From the NCBI GenBank assembly GCA_023412515.1, contig JAEYNO010000058.1:1-14338 (forward strand): DNA of 14,338 bases, written 5' to 3'. The DNA is from Actinomycetes bacterium. GTDB taxonomy: Bacteria > Actinomycetota > Actinomycetes > Actinomycetales > Cellulomonadaceae. Of this stretch, positions 1 through 7,071 are shown in pieces (the first letter of the stretch is position 1; each line of letters opens with the position of its first letter). A program made the translations under genes and the position numbers. A model generated the notes under the pieces. The model searched no databases. It saw nothing but the letters and a program-made list of their open reading frames with translations, and was not told the origin of the DNA.

Positions 1-1129
1 CCACGGGGGCGCCGGACGGGCCGCCCGGGCGGATCACGTCGAGGTCGAGCGGCACGTCCGCCGGGCGGGTCGCACGCGCCCGGGCGAGCAGCGTGGCGTA
101 CCGGTCGGTGCCGTTGCGCTCGTCGAACGCGCGCGCGAGCGTCTCGGCCTCCGCCTCGGCCCACGTGCGCAGCGACGCGACGTCGGTGGCGGGCACGCCG
201 TCGAGCGTGACGGGCACGTCCGCGTGCTCGGGCAGCAGCGCGGACGTCCCGGCGACCACGTGCAGCAGGAAGATCAGGCGGTCCCGCGGCGTGTCGGCCT
301 GCACGAGCAGACGCTGGTCGACCACGAGCGCGCGCAGCGCCCGCGTCGGCTGGCCGCCGCGCGCCAGCAGCTCGAAACGCTCGCCCCGCGCCCCCGCCAT
401 GTCGGACTCGGCCTCGGCCAGCGCGGCGACCGCGCGGCGGTGCGCCGACGCGGCCTCCGCCGCGCGGCCGGCGTCGAGGTGGATGAGCGCGAGCGTCGAG
501 AGCATGTCCGCCGGCTCCGTCGCGCACGTCTGCCCCGTCGCGAGGGTCTGCTCGATGAGGCGGCGCGCCTCCTCGGCGTCGCCGCGCTCGACGAGGTACG
601 TCGCGCGGTCGCCCGGGTCGCAGACCTCGCACTGCGAGTACTCGTCGCGCGGTGTGCGCACCCACTCCTCGTAGAGCGCGTCGACGTCGGCCGAGCCGCG
701 CGTGCGGGCCAGCGAGAACCGCTCGAACGCGACCGCGTCGCGGCCCAGCCCGGCCAGCGCGTAGCGCCGCTCCATGTCCTCGAGCGTCGCCTCGATCTGC
801 GAGGCCGGCACGTTCGGGAAGTCCGACAGGTGCCCGACCATCCACTTGAACGTCCAGAACATGCCCTGGACGTCCATGTCGTCGAAGTGCTCGGGGTGCT
901 GGTCGTACCAGCGCACGAGCTGCGTGAACGGCAGGTAGGCCTTGTCGACCTCGCCGTTCCACACGAGCGACTCGACGAGCACCGACAGCGCGAACGCGCG
1001 CGCCTTGTCGGGCCCCTCGGCCTCGATGAGCCGCACCTGCTGCTCGGCCGCCTGCGTGCGCGCGGCGCCGTACGGCAGCGACCGCACCCTCGAGATCTCG
1101 CGGTTGGCCTCGTCGAGCGAGCGGGTCAC
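1..1129 (-). CDS. TPR-like repeat protein, partial (3' end beyond the window)
   Basis: This is an open frame of 376 codons with no stop before the left edge. It starts at a GTG that shares the sequence GTGA with the stop of the HSP90 gene, so its translation is probably coupled to that gene. The protein is helical and soluble, with no signal peptide or membrane segment. Ala/Glu/Arg-rich helix pairs near residues 176-196 and 211-240 (for example LIHLDAGRAAEAASAHRRAV) look like tetratricopeptide-type repeats. The first 130 residues are also helical, with many Trp/Phe (WTFKWM, RWYDQHPEHF). A CxxC pair at C167 and C170, followed by DPGDRATYL, is a distinctive motif of unknown role. TPR proteins are protein-interaction scaffolds and several act as HSP90 co-chaperones in eukaryotes. 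A role with the adjacent HSP90 is inferred from position only. Missing its C-terminus; the family call is moderately sure and the function unknown. Confidence 0.72.
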   Translation of the reverse strand, partial: MTRSLDEANREISRVRSLPYGAARTQAAEQQVRLIEAEGPDKARAFALSVLVESLVWNGEVDKAYLPFTQLVRWYDQHPEHFDDMDVQGMFWTFKWMVGHLSDFPNVPASQIEATLEDMERRYALAGLGRDAVAFERFSLARTRGSADVDALYEEWVRTPRDEYSQCEVCDPGDRATYLVERGDAEEARRLIEQTLATGQTCATEPADMLSTLALIHLDAGRAAEAASAHRRAVAALAEAESDMAGARGERFELLARGGQPTRALRALVVDQRLLVQADTPRDRLIFLLHVVAGTSALLPEHADVPVTLDGVPATDVASLRTWAEAEAETLARAFDERNGTDRYATLLARARATRPADVPLDLDVIRPGGPSGAPV

Positions 1130-3006
1130 ACGTCCTCCTGGGTCTCGTCGGGCACGCGCGGCTCGGGGCGGGGCGTCAGCCCGGCGTCGAGCAGCACGCC
1201 CATCGCGTCGTTCATGAGCTCGGCCTCGCGCACGCGCAGCGGCTCGCCGGCCAGCAGCACGGCCGTGACGTAGAGCGACCGCACGCCGGCCGCGAGCACG
1301 GGGGCGTCGGGCGCGGCGGTGAGCAGCCGTCGCACGGTGGGGTTCGCGTCGTTGAGCACGAGCCGGCGCGCGGGTGCGTCGTCGGTCGCGTCGCTGAGCC
1401 CCGCGAGGACGCCGCCCCACAGGTCGTCCGCCTCGGCGACCGTGCGGCGCACGTCGCTGCGGTGCCGGCCCTCGCGGTCCTCCAGCAGCACCGCGGGGAC
1501 CTCCTCGGGCTCGAAGCGGCGCACCACGAGGTCGCAGTCCAGCGGGCGCACGACCGCGTCGGCCGCGCGCACCTGGTCGAGGACCTCGAGCTCGCGCAGC
1601 GGCTCGAGCGGCTCGAGCACCTGCGCGACGTCCTGGGCGGCGAGCTCGCGCACGCGCCAGCCGGGCCGGCGCGCGAGGCGGGCCAGCAGGTCGGCGTCGT
1701 ACACGTAGCCCGCGTTGACGACCGTCATGCCCTGCGCGCGGGCGACGGGCGCGACCCGGCGGAAGTCCTCGACGCGCGTCGTGTGCAGCACGTCGCCGTG
1801 GGACTCGCGGACGGCCGCGAGGGTCTGCGTGCCGTCGGTGGTCTCGAACGGCAGCACCTGCGCGGCGAGGTCGAGCACCTCGTCGTCGACGACCGCGAGC
1901 GAGCGCAGCGCCAGGTGGTGGGTCGAGACGACCTTGCGGCTCGTCGAGGACGGCGAGGTGAGCGTGGCGACGGTCCACGCGCGCACCTGGGCCGCGAGCG
2001 CCTCCTGCGCGGCCAGCAGCGTGTCGTCGGTGTAGAGCTGCTCGCGCGACGCGGTGGGCCGCAGCACGCCGGTGTCGACGACGCAGCGCACGAAGAACGC
2101 CCAGTCGGGCAGCAGGTCCTCGACCTGCGTGCCGAGCAGCATGCGCTTGAGGTACACGCGGTGCCGCGACCCGGCGCCCGGCGGCACGGCCGTGGGCAGC
2201 ACGAACGCGACGCCCGACAGGCCCGCGAGCGGGACCTCGAGGTCGATGTGCGCGAGCGGCGTGAACCCGAGCGTGCGCTCGCAGTACGCCGCGAGCGCGG
2301 CGGTGCGCTCGGCGTCGTCGCGGTACTGCGCGCGCCACGGCAGGACGGGCTCGCTCGTGCGGCGCCACGCGGTGCCCTGCGCCCCGGGCAGCGGCACCTC
2401 GACCGCGACGTCGACGGGCAGCAGCGCGCCGAACTCCTCGGCGAGCGCGACGACCGTCTCGGCCGCGAGCCAGTGGTCGGTGTCGCGCCGCGCGCGCAGG
2501 CGCACCGTGCTGCCGGGCTCGACGGGCGCGTCGGCAGGCAGGACGGTCAGGTCGTACCGGCCGTCGGCGTAGCCGACCCAGCGCACGGGCGGCGCCTGCG
2601 GGTCGGTCGCCGAGCGCGACACGAGCTCGATCTCGTCCGCGACCATGAACGCGGACAGCAGGCCGATGCCGAACTGCCCGAGGAACTCCTCGCGGCCGAG
2701 CCCGAGGTCGAGGTCACGCTTGGACGAGCGGCCCACGGTCGCGAGCAGCTCCTCGGCCTGCGCGGGCGTGAGCCCGATGCCCGTGTCGGTGACCTCGAGG
2801 GTGCCGTCGGGGCCCGGACGCAGCCGCACGGTGGCGGGTGCGTCCGGGTCGACGGCGCGGCGGGCCGTGATCGCGTCGACGCCGTTCTGCAGCAGCTCGC
2901 GCACGTAGACGCGGGGCCCCGAGTACAGGTGCCGTGCCAGCAGGTCGACGACGCCGCGCAGGTCGACCTGGAAGGCCCGGCCCGCCGCGGTGGACTGGTT
3001 CTCCAC
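1126..3006 (-). CDS. HSP90-family (HtpG-like) molecular chaperone ATPase
   Basis: The protein has 626 residues, about the length of E. coli HtpG. The N-terminal GHKL ATPase fold is clear: ELLQNGVDA with the Mg-binding Asn at residue 41, DTGIGLT with the ATP-contacting Asp at 74, and the lid/glycine motif GQFGIGLLSAF at 110-120. The middle domain is recognisable from VYLKRMLLG (284-292) through FFVRCVVDTGVLRPTASREQL. R321 in SRE aligns with the catalytic-loop arginine of HSP90s (SREML in yeast and HtpG). The remaining 300 residues diverge from HtpG, so this is the actinobacterial 'HSP90 family protein' branch rather than orthodox HtpG. The GTG start lies 2 bp after the ybjN stop; longer in-frame starts would run through ybjN and are rejected. 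The 3' end overlaps the TPR gene by four bases. The C-terminus reads DETQEDV. Expected to be a cytoplasmic ATP-driven chaperone; its clients are unknown. Confidence 0.9.
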   Translation of the reverse strand: MENQSTAAGRAFQVDLRGVVDLLARHLYSGPRVYVRELLQNGVDAITARRAVDPDAPATVRLRPGPDGTLEVTDTGIGLTPAQAEELLATVGRSSKRDLDLGLGREEFLGQFGIGLLSAFMVADEIELVSRSATDPQAPPVRWVGYADGRYDLTVLPADAPVEPGSTVRLRARRDTDHWLAAETVVALAEEFGALLPVDVAVEVPLPGAQGTAWRRTSEPVLPWRAQYRDDAERTAALAAYCERTLGFTPLAHIDLEVPLAGLSGVAFVLPTAVPPGAGSRHRVYLKRMLLGTQVEDLLPDWAFFVRCVVDTGVLRPTASREQLYTDDTLLAAQEALAAQVRAWTVATLTSPSSTSRKVVSTHHLALRSLAVVDDEVLDLAAQVLPFETTDGTQTLAAVRESHGDVLHTTRVEDFRRVAPVARAQGMTVVNAGYVYDADLLARLARRPGWRVRELAAQDVAQVLEPLEPLRELEVLDQVRAADAVVRPLDCDLVVRRFEPEEVPAVLLEDREGRHRSDVRRTVAEADDLWGGVLAGLSDATDDAPARRLVLNDANPTVRRLLTAAPDAPVLAAGVRSLYVTAVLLAGEPLRVREAELMNDAMGVLLDAGLTPRPEPRVPDETQEDV

Positions 3007-3008
3007 GG

Positions 3009-3497
3009 TCAGTTCTCGTCCATCTCCGCCCGGGCGGCCGCCGCCTCGGCGGGGTACTTCTCGTCCAGGTGCTCGAAGAGCTGCAGCCCGGTCGAGATCC
3101 CGCACGCGAGCTGCAGGTCGACCTGCGCGTCGCTCACGCCGTGCTCGTAGTCGACCGTGTGCTCGGCGTACACGCCGACCACGCCGTCCTCGGCGCGCAC
3201 GTAGCCCTTGGGCCACAGCTTCGAGGCGTTCCACTCGTTGACGATCTCGGTGATCGCCTGGAGCTGGTCGAGCCCGACCTTGCGGTTCCAGCGACCACGG
3301 GTCTGCAGGTACTCGCCGTTCTGACCCATGATGAAGAAGTAGAAGAGGTGGCCGTCCCAGTAGCCGCCGACGTCGCCGTCGTCGTCGATGCCGTAGCGCA
3401 TGTCGCGCGCGTCGAGCGCGGCGGTCACGCGGTCGCGGCTGAGCGGGCCGAGCGCCGGCGGCGGCGGTGCGGACGTGTCCTTGGTGAAGAAGCCCAT
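3009..3497 (-). CDS. YbjN domain-containing protein
   Basis: The product has 162 residues, starts at ATG and is preceded by a good ribosome site (GGGGAG, 4 bases upstream). It is acidic and soluble, with no signal peptide. The Pro-rich start (SAPPPPALGPLSRDRV) is followed by an alpha/beta region: a helix (RVTAALDARDMRYGID), strands (GGYWDGHLFYFFIMG), then QAITEIVNEWNASKLWPKGYV and a C-terminal helix (STGLQLFEHLDEKYP). This arrangement and the NEWN..KLWPK..V stretch match the YbjN family, whose fold resembles type III secretion chaperones. The biochemical role of the family is not established. It is the first gene of a tight three-gene unit, and its stop is 2 bp from the HSP90 start. The pairing suggests an accessory or client-handling role with HSP90, by context only. 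Confidence 0.85.
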   Translation of the reverse strand: MGFFTKDTSAPPPPALGPLSRDRVTAALDARDMRYGIDDDGDVGGYWDGHLFYFFIMGQNGEYLQTRGRWNRKVGLDQLQAITEIVNEWNASKLWPKGYVRAEDGVVGVYAEHTVDYEHGVSDAQVDLQLACGISTGLQLFEHLDEKYPAEAAAARAEMDEN

Positions 3498-3554
3498 GAT
3501 CTCCCCGGTCGGGTGGTGGTGGAACGGCAGGGCGGACCGGGACCCGTGGGCACC

Positions 3555-3576
3555 GGCTCGACCCGAGGGTCGAGCC
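3555..3576. repeat. Perfect inverted repeat (10-bp arms) near the ybjN promoter
   Basis: The arms GGCTCGACCC and GGGTCGAGCC are separated by two bases. The repeat overlaps the candidate -10 box and the expected start site of the ybjN unit. It could be an operator, an RNA hairpin at the 5' end of that transcript, or a terminator for the toxin-antitoxin genes about 90 bases upstream. No T-tract follows it on the minus strand, which weakens the terminator reading. Confidence 0.5.
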
Positions 3577-3578
3577 TA
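3573..3578 (-). promoter_or_regulatory. Candidate -10 box for the ybjN-HSP90-TPR unit
   Basis: Read on the minus strand this is TAGGCT, which fits the TANNNT pattern of actinobacterial promoters. Transcription would begin near 3566, about 70 bases before the ybjN start codon. No good -35 hexamer stands at the right distance, so the call rests on the -10 box and position. Confidence 0.35.
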
Positions 3579-3664
3579 GCCACCGCGTCCGACATGTCCG
3601 TTCGGCCGTCCGGGCGAATCGCCTGTGACTGACGGCCATGACGCGGTGAGCGGTGTGGTCGACC

Positions 3665-3967
3665 TCACGCGTCGAGGTCGAACGCGAGCACGAGCGCACG
3701 CGCCAGGGCGCTCTCCTGGTCGGGCAGCAGGTACCCGACGACACGGCCGAGCGCGCTAGCGGGCACCGTCTGGACGTTGTCGCAGCTCACCACGCACGCG
3801 TGGTCGAGCCCGTTGGCGGGACCGAGCGGCACCTCGGTCGAGAGGCCGCGCACCGTCGAGGTGATCGGCGCGACCGTGACGCTCGCCAGGTGCGGCCGGA
3901 CCAGCTCCCGCGTCAGCACCAGCACGGGCCGCGCCTTGTCGAGCTGCGCGACGTGGATCGGGCGCAT
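3665..3967 (-). CDS. MazF/PemK-family toxin (type II TA endoribonuclease)
   Basis: The product has 100 residues, normal for MazF. The start ATG overlaps the antitoxin stop in TGATG, so the two are translationally coupled. Family landmarks are visible in order: LDKARPVLVLTR (the RPV beta-strand with the active-site Arg), VTVAPITST-RGL (the catalytic Thr/Ser loop), TEVPLGPANGLDHACVV, then SCDNVQTV and an LGRVVGYL segment near the C-terminus. This is a PemK-like SH3-barrel RNase that cleaves mRNA at short sites; the target sequence cannot be predicted from this. An in-frame ATG 36 bases upstream (3-codon multiple, at 4003) lies inside the antitoxin gene and gives a non-family extension, so the internal start is chosen. 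Free toxin is expected to slow growth until neutralised by its partner. Confidence 0.88.
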   Translation of the reverse strand: MRPIHVAQLDKARPVLVLTRELVRPHLASVTVAPITSTVRGLSTEVPLGPANGLDHACVVSCDNVQTVPASALGRVVGYLLPDQESALARALVLAFDLDA

Positions 3968-4206
3968 CAGTCGATCGAGGGCAGCGGCTGCCGACGTGCC
4001 CACGCCGCGAGCGCGTCGAGGTCGTGCGCACCGGCGGCGTCGCCCGTCAGCAGCGCGGCGTCGCGCGCGGCGAGCTCGCGCCGCAGGTGCCGCTCGAGCG
4101 CGTCCTCGACCACGGACGCGCGGCTCCGGGCTCGACCCGCGGCGACGAGGGAGTCGAGGGCCTCGACGAGCCCGTCGTCGAGGCGCACGGTGATCTGGAT
4201 GGTCAT
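3967..4206 (-). CDS. Ribbon-helix-helix antitoxin (MazE-like)
   Basis: The product has 79 residues. The N-terminal strand ITVRLDDGLVEALD, the turn around AAGRARSR and the helix ASVVEDALERHLRREL form a ribbon-helix-helix DNA-binding domain over residues 3-45. A C-terminal tail (DALAAWARRQPLPSID) is of the kind that wraps the toxin. It is the first gene of the pair and overlaps the toxin start by one base. The start MTIQIT is preferred over an in-frame ATG 36 bases upstream because the family begins with this strand. The only Shine-Dalgarno-like GAGG is one base from the ATG, too close to work well; a TANNNT box 7 bases upstream suggests a leaderless message. Such antitoxins usually repress their own operon through an operator dyad; one is present upstream. 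Confidence 0.87.
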   Translation of the reverse strand: MTIQITVRLDDGLVEALDSLVAAGRARSRASVVEDALERHLRRELAARDAALLTGDAAGAHDLDALAAWARRQPLPSID

Positions 4207-4212
4207 GCCTCG

Positions 4213-4218
4213 ATGGTA
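4213..4218 (-). promoter_or_regulatory. Candidate -10 box for the toxin-antitoxin pair (leaderless)
   Basis: On the minus strand this reads TACCAT, a TANNNT box. Six bases separate it from the antitoxin ATG, so transcription would start at or beside the A of the start codon. No clear -35 hexamer is present at 17-18 bp. Confidence 0.45.
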
Positions 4219-4225
4219 TCGGCTT

Positions 4226-4246
4226 CGGGATTCGTCACGCATCCCG
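4226..4246. promoter_or_regulatory. Inverted repeat, candidate antitoxin operator
   Basis: CGGGAT and ATCCCG, six-base arms 9 bases apart, lie 8 bp upstream of the candidate -10 box of the antitoxin gene. This is where an autoregulatory ribbon-helix-helix protein would be expected to bind. Confidence 0.4.
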
Positions 4247-4259
4247 GACCGGGTCCCGG
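4244..4259 (-). terminator. Possible hairpin terminator after the GH42 gene
   Basis: Two bases after the GH42 stop, CCGGGACCCGGTCCGG can fold into a six-pair stem with one bulged G and a three-base loop. There is no T-tract, so it may stabilise the mRNA end or terminate weakly. Confidence 0.3.
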
Positions 4260-4261
4260 CG

Positions 4262-6298
4262 TCAGCCGCGCAGCACCAGCACCTGCCGCGGCGGCAGCAC
4301 GAGCTGCTCGCCCGCAGCGACGGTCCGCCCGGTGAGCAGGTCGACGCCCGCGACCTCGGACGTCACGGTGCGCGGCTCGTCGCCGTGGTGCAGCACGAAC
4401 GTGAAGCGCGTGCCGTCCGGCGCCCTGCGGTGCGTGACCTCGACGCCCCGGTCGTCGGCGTGCGGTCCGAGCAGCCCGTGCCCGGCCACGACGTGCCGCA
4501 GCACGCGCGCGAGGCCCGCGTCGTCCAGCCCGGTCGCGACGTGCCACGCGGACCCCGCGCCGCGCCGCGCGCGCGTCACGGCCGCGCGGCCCACGTAGAA
4601 GTCGGCGCCGTACGTGCCGACCACCTCGGTGCCCTCGTCCGGCACGAGCAGCTCGAACACGAGCGTCGCGTCGTGCGTCGTCGTCGCGCCGTCGAGCGTC
4701 AGCGTCACGGGGTTCGCGGCGCCGGGCACGCCCGAGTCGGTCTCCTCGACGCGCGCGCCCACGAGCGCGTCGAGCGGCGGCGACCCGAGGAAGGCGTTGG
4801 TGGACGCGTCGACCCGCCCGCCGTAGAACGTCGTGACGAGCGAGCCGCCGCGCTCGACGAACGCGGTCAGCCGCTGCGCGACGTCGCCCTGCAGCACGTG
4901 CAGCAGCGGCGCGACGACCACGTCGTACGCCGCGAGGTCGGCCGTGACCGGGACGACGTCCACGTCGACGTTCGCGTCCCACAGCGCGCGGTGGTGGGCC
5001 AGCAGCGTCTGCAGGTACGAGACGTGCCGGTTGTAGCCGTCGGTCATCTCGACCGCCCACCACGAGTCCCAGTCGAGCAGCAGCGCGACGCGGGCGGGCG
5101 TGCGCGCTCCGAGCAGCGCGGACCCCGTGGTCGCGAGCGCCGCACCGAGGTCGGCGGCCTCGCGGAACACGCGCGTGTCGGTGCGGCCCGAGTGGTCGAG
5201 CAGCGCGCCGTGGTACTTCTCGCACGCCCCGCGCGACTGGCGCATCTGGAAGTACAGGGTCGCGTCGGCGCCGTGCGCCACCGACTGCCACGTCCACAGC
5301 GCGAGCACGCCGGGCCGCTTGACGGGGTTGACGTCACGCGACGCCGTGATCGACGGGGTCTGCTCCATGACCCAGAACGGCTGCCCGCCCTTGAGCCCGC
5401 GCATCGCGGCGTGCGTCGCGGCCATGCGCGCGGCCGTGCGCAGCGGGTCGTCGGGCAGCGGCGGGTAGTTGTCCCACGACACGAAGTCGAGGTCGTCGGC
5501 CCAGCGGTGGTAGTCGACCGGCTGGTAGAAGCCCATGAGGTTGGTCGTCACGGGCGTCGTCGCGTCGTGCTCGCGGATCGCGGCCTTCTCGGCGACGAAG
5601 CCCTCGCGCAACCGGTCCGACATGTAGCGCCGGTAGTCGAGCGTGATGCCCTGGAACGCCGTGTGGTTCGGCCCGCGCCAGTGCTCCGACAGCATCGACG
5701 GCGGCACGACCTCCTCCCAGTCCCCGAAGACGTGCGACCAGAACAGGGCGTTCCACGCGTCGTTGAGCCGCTCGAGCGTGCCGTAGCGCGCGCGCAGCCA
5801 CTCCCGGAAGCCCGCCGCGCACAGGTCGCAGTAGCACGCGCCGCCGTACTCGTTGCCGACGTGCCACGCGACGACCGCCGGGTGGTCGCCGTACCGCTCG
5901 GCGAGGCGCGCGGCCATCGCGACCGACAGCCGCCGGAACGCGGGCGACGACGGGCAGTGGTTGTGCCGCTGCCCGTACACGTGGCGCCGACCCTCGAGGT
6001 CGACGCGGCACGCGTCGGGGTACGCACGCGCGAGCCACGGCGGCATCGCACCGCTCGGGGTCGCGAGCACGACCTGCCGCCCCTCGGCGTGCGCGCGCTC
6101 GACGATCGCGTCGAGCCGCGAGAAGTCGTAGCGGTCCTCGGTGGGCTGCGTGTGCGCCCACGCGAACACGCCGACCGTGAGCGTCGTGACGTGCGCGAGG
6201 TCGAACGCGGCGTGGTCCTCGTCCCACACGGGCGCGGGCCACTGCTCGGGGTTGTAGTCGCCGCCGTAGCGGACGTGGTCGCCTGCGGGCAGGGTCAC
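4262..6298 (-). CDS. GH42 beta-galactosidase
   Basis: The product has 678 residues, typical of GH42. The N-terminal TIM barrel begins with VRYGGDYNPEQWP, a hallmark of the family. The acid/base Glu is E150 in AWHVGNEYGG, and the nucleophile is E312 in PFWVMEQTPS. Four cysteines (C97, and C155, C157, C160 in GGACYCDLC) match the zinc cluster described in GH42 enzymes. The trimerisation domain (from about residue 390, LLLDWDSWW...) and a C-terminal beta domain follow, ending in PPRQVLVLRG. There is no signal peptide, so it acts in the cytoplasm, releasing terminal beta-galactose; some GH42s also or instead accept alpha-L-arabinopyranosides. The GTG start has GAGG six bases upstream. It is the last gene of the sugar operon, 77 bp after the DUF624 gene. 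Confidence 0.93.
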   Translation of the reverse strand: MTLPAGDHVRYGGDYNPEQWPAPVWDEDHAAFDLAHVTTLTVGVFAWAHTQPTEDRYDFSRLDAIVERAHAEGRQVVLATPSGAMPPWLARAYPDACRVDLEGRRHVYGQRHNHCPSSPAFRRLSVAMAARLAERYGDHPAVVAWHVGNEYGGACYCDLCAAGFREWLRARYGTLERLNDAWNALFWSHVFGDWEEVVPPSMLSEHWRGPNHTAFQGITLDYRRYMSDRLREGFVAEKAAIREHDATTPVTTNLMGFYQPVDYHRWADDLDFVSWDNYPPLPDDPLRTAARMAATHAAMRGLKGGQPFWVMEQTPSITASRDVNPVKRPGVLALWTWQSVAHGADATLYFQMRQSRGACEKYHGALLDHSGRTDTRVFREAADLGAALATTGSALLGARTPARVALLLDWDSWWAVEMTDGYNRHVSYLQTLLAHHRALWDANVDVDVVPVTADLAAYDVVVAPLLHVLQGDVAQRLTAFVERGGSLVTTFYGGRVDASTNAFLGSPPLDALVGARVEETDSGVPGAANPVTLTLDGATTTHDATLVFELLVPDEGTEVVGTYGADFYVGRAAVTRARRGAGSAWHVATGLDDAGLARVLRHVVAGHGLLGPHADDRGVEVTHRRAPDGTRFTFVLHHGDEPRTVTSEVAGVDLLTGRTVAAGEQLVLPPRQVLVLRG

Positions 6299-6332
6299 GG
6301 GACACCTCGCGGTGGGGTGGGGACGGACGGGG

Positions 6333-6347
6333 GACGGCCGGGCCGTC
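6333..6347. repeat. Short inverted repeat in the DUF624-GH42 gap
   Basis: GACGGCC and GGCCGTC are separated by one G within the 77-bp gap. As RNA this gives a five-pair stem with a five-base loop. It is modest in strength and may be chance in such GC-rich DNA. Confidence 0.25.
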
Positions 6348-6375
6348 GGGGCACGGGCCGTGGGAAAGGGGTCGG

Positions 6376-7071
6376 TCAGGCCGTGAAGCGCGCGGTCGCG
6401 TCGCGGACCACGGGCTCGGTGGTGGTCGTCGCGGCCAGCGCGAGCAGACCCGCGAGCAGCACGAGCACCCAGTCGGACGTGTACAGCACGACGCCCGTGC
6501 ACAGCACGAGCAGCGACAGCACGCCGAGCGTGACGAGCGGACGGGCCGCGAGGTAGTACGACGCGAGGCGCGCGACGTCGCGCGTGCGCAGGCTCAGGTG
6601 CGACGACAGCGCGAGCGCGAGCACCGCCCACAGCAGCGTCGCGACGGCCAGGACCACGAGCGCGACGCCGTACGCGCCGGGCACGCCGGCCGCCTCGCGG
6701 TTCGCGAGCGAGAAACCGATCACCGCCTGCACCGCCACGAACGGCACCCACCAGCGCAGCACGTCGACCGCGTTGACGCGGTACCCGCGCCAGAAGTGCC
6801 GCCCGGGGTGCAGGTCGCGCTCGGCGAGGAACCGCCGCCACGCGAACATCGCGGCCGCCAGCGCGGGCCCCAGCGGCAGGGCGAGCAGCGCGACGATCCA
6901 CACGTTGGCGGCGTCGGCGGCCAGGAAGGGCACGAGCGCGAGCGGCAGGCCACCCGTGAGCGCCACGAGCACGCTGATCGTCAGGACCCAGAGCACGACG
7001 GCGGCACCCCGCGAGAGCGGGCCGGAGCCGACCTCGTCGAGCGGGTCGCTGCGCTGCGTCATCGTCGTCAT
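6376..7071 (-). CDS. DUF624 / YesL-like membrane protein
   Basis: The product has 231 residues with five to six hydrophobic segments (about 22-50, 55-78, 106-124, 132-160, 176-198 and 200-216). The motif FWRGYRVN at 93-100, between segments two and three, resembles the F..GF..N signature of DUF624 (YesL) proteins. In Bacillus and relatives yesL lies beside a pectin-oligosaccharide ABC importer of the same type as this one, and such proteins are common in sugar operons. Their exact role is not established; an accessory role in uptake is inferred from context. The start ATG overlaps the GH39 stop in ATGA, giving translational coupling. A second ATG 9 bases downstream is also possible. Confidence 0.8.
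   Translation of the reverse strand: MTTMTQRSDPLDEVGSGPLSRGAAVVLWVLTISVLVALTGGLPLALVPFLAADAANVWIVALLALPLGPALAAAMFAWRRFLAERDLHPGRHFWRGYRVNAVDVLRWWVPFVAVQAVIGFSLANREAAGVPGAYGVALVVLAVATLLWAVLALALSSHLSLRTRDVARLASYYLAARPLVTLGVLSLLVLCTGVVLYTSDWVLVLLAGLLALAATTTTEPVVRDATARFTA

Larger units (their letters stand above)
3498..3664. other. Intergenic region between the ybjN unit and the toxin gene
   Basis: These 167 bp contain no convincing gene. They hold a perfect inverted repeat, a possible minus-strand -10 box and the ybjN ribosome site. An 8-bp palindrome, GACATGTC, lies just upstream of the -10 box. Confidence 0.6.

Noticed and set aside
1590..1620. Short tandem repeat GGCTCGAGC
   Set aside because: It encodes a Leu-Glu-Pro repeat inside the HSP90 C-terminal region and is explained by coding sequence.
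3007..3744. N-terminal extension of the HSP90 gene to an upstream start
   Set aside because: It would overlap the whole ybjN gene in another frame and adds no family sequence; the GTG 2 bp after ybjN starts exactly before the HSP90 domain.
3653..6556. A 967-codon plus-strand frame
   Set aside because: It is antisense to the toxin-antitoxin and GH42 genes, both of which have clear catalytic or fold motifs. The frame has low-complexity Arg/Val-rich sequence.
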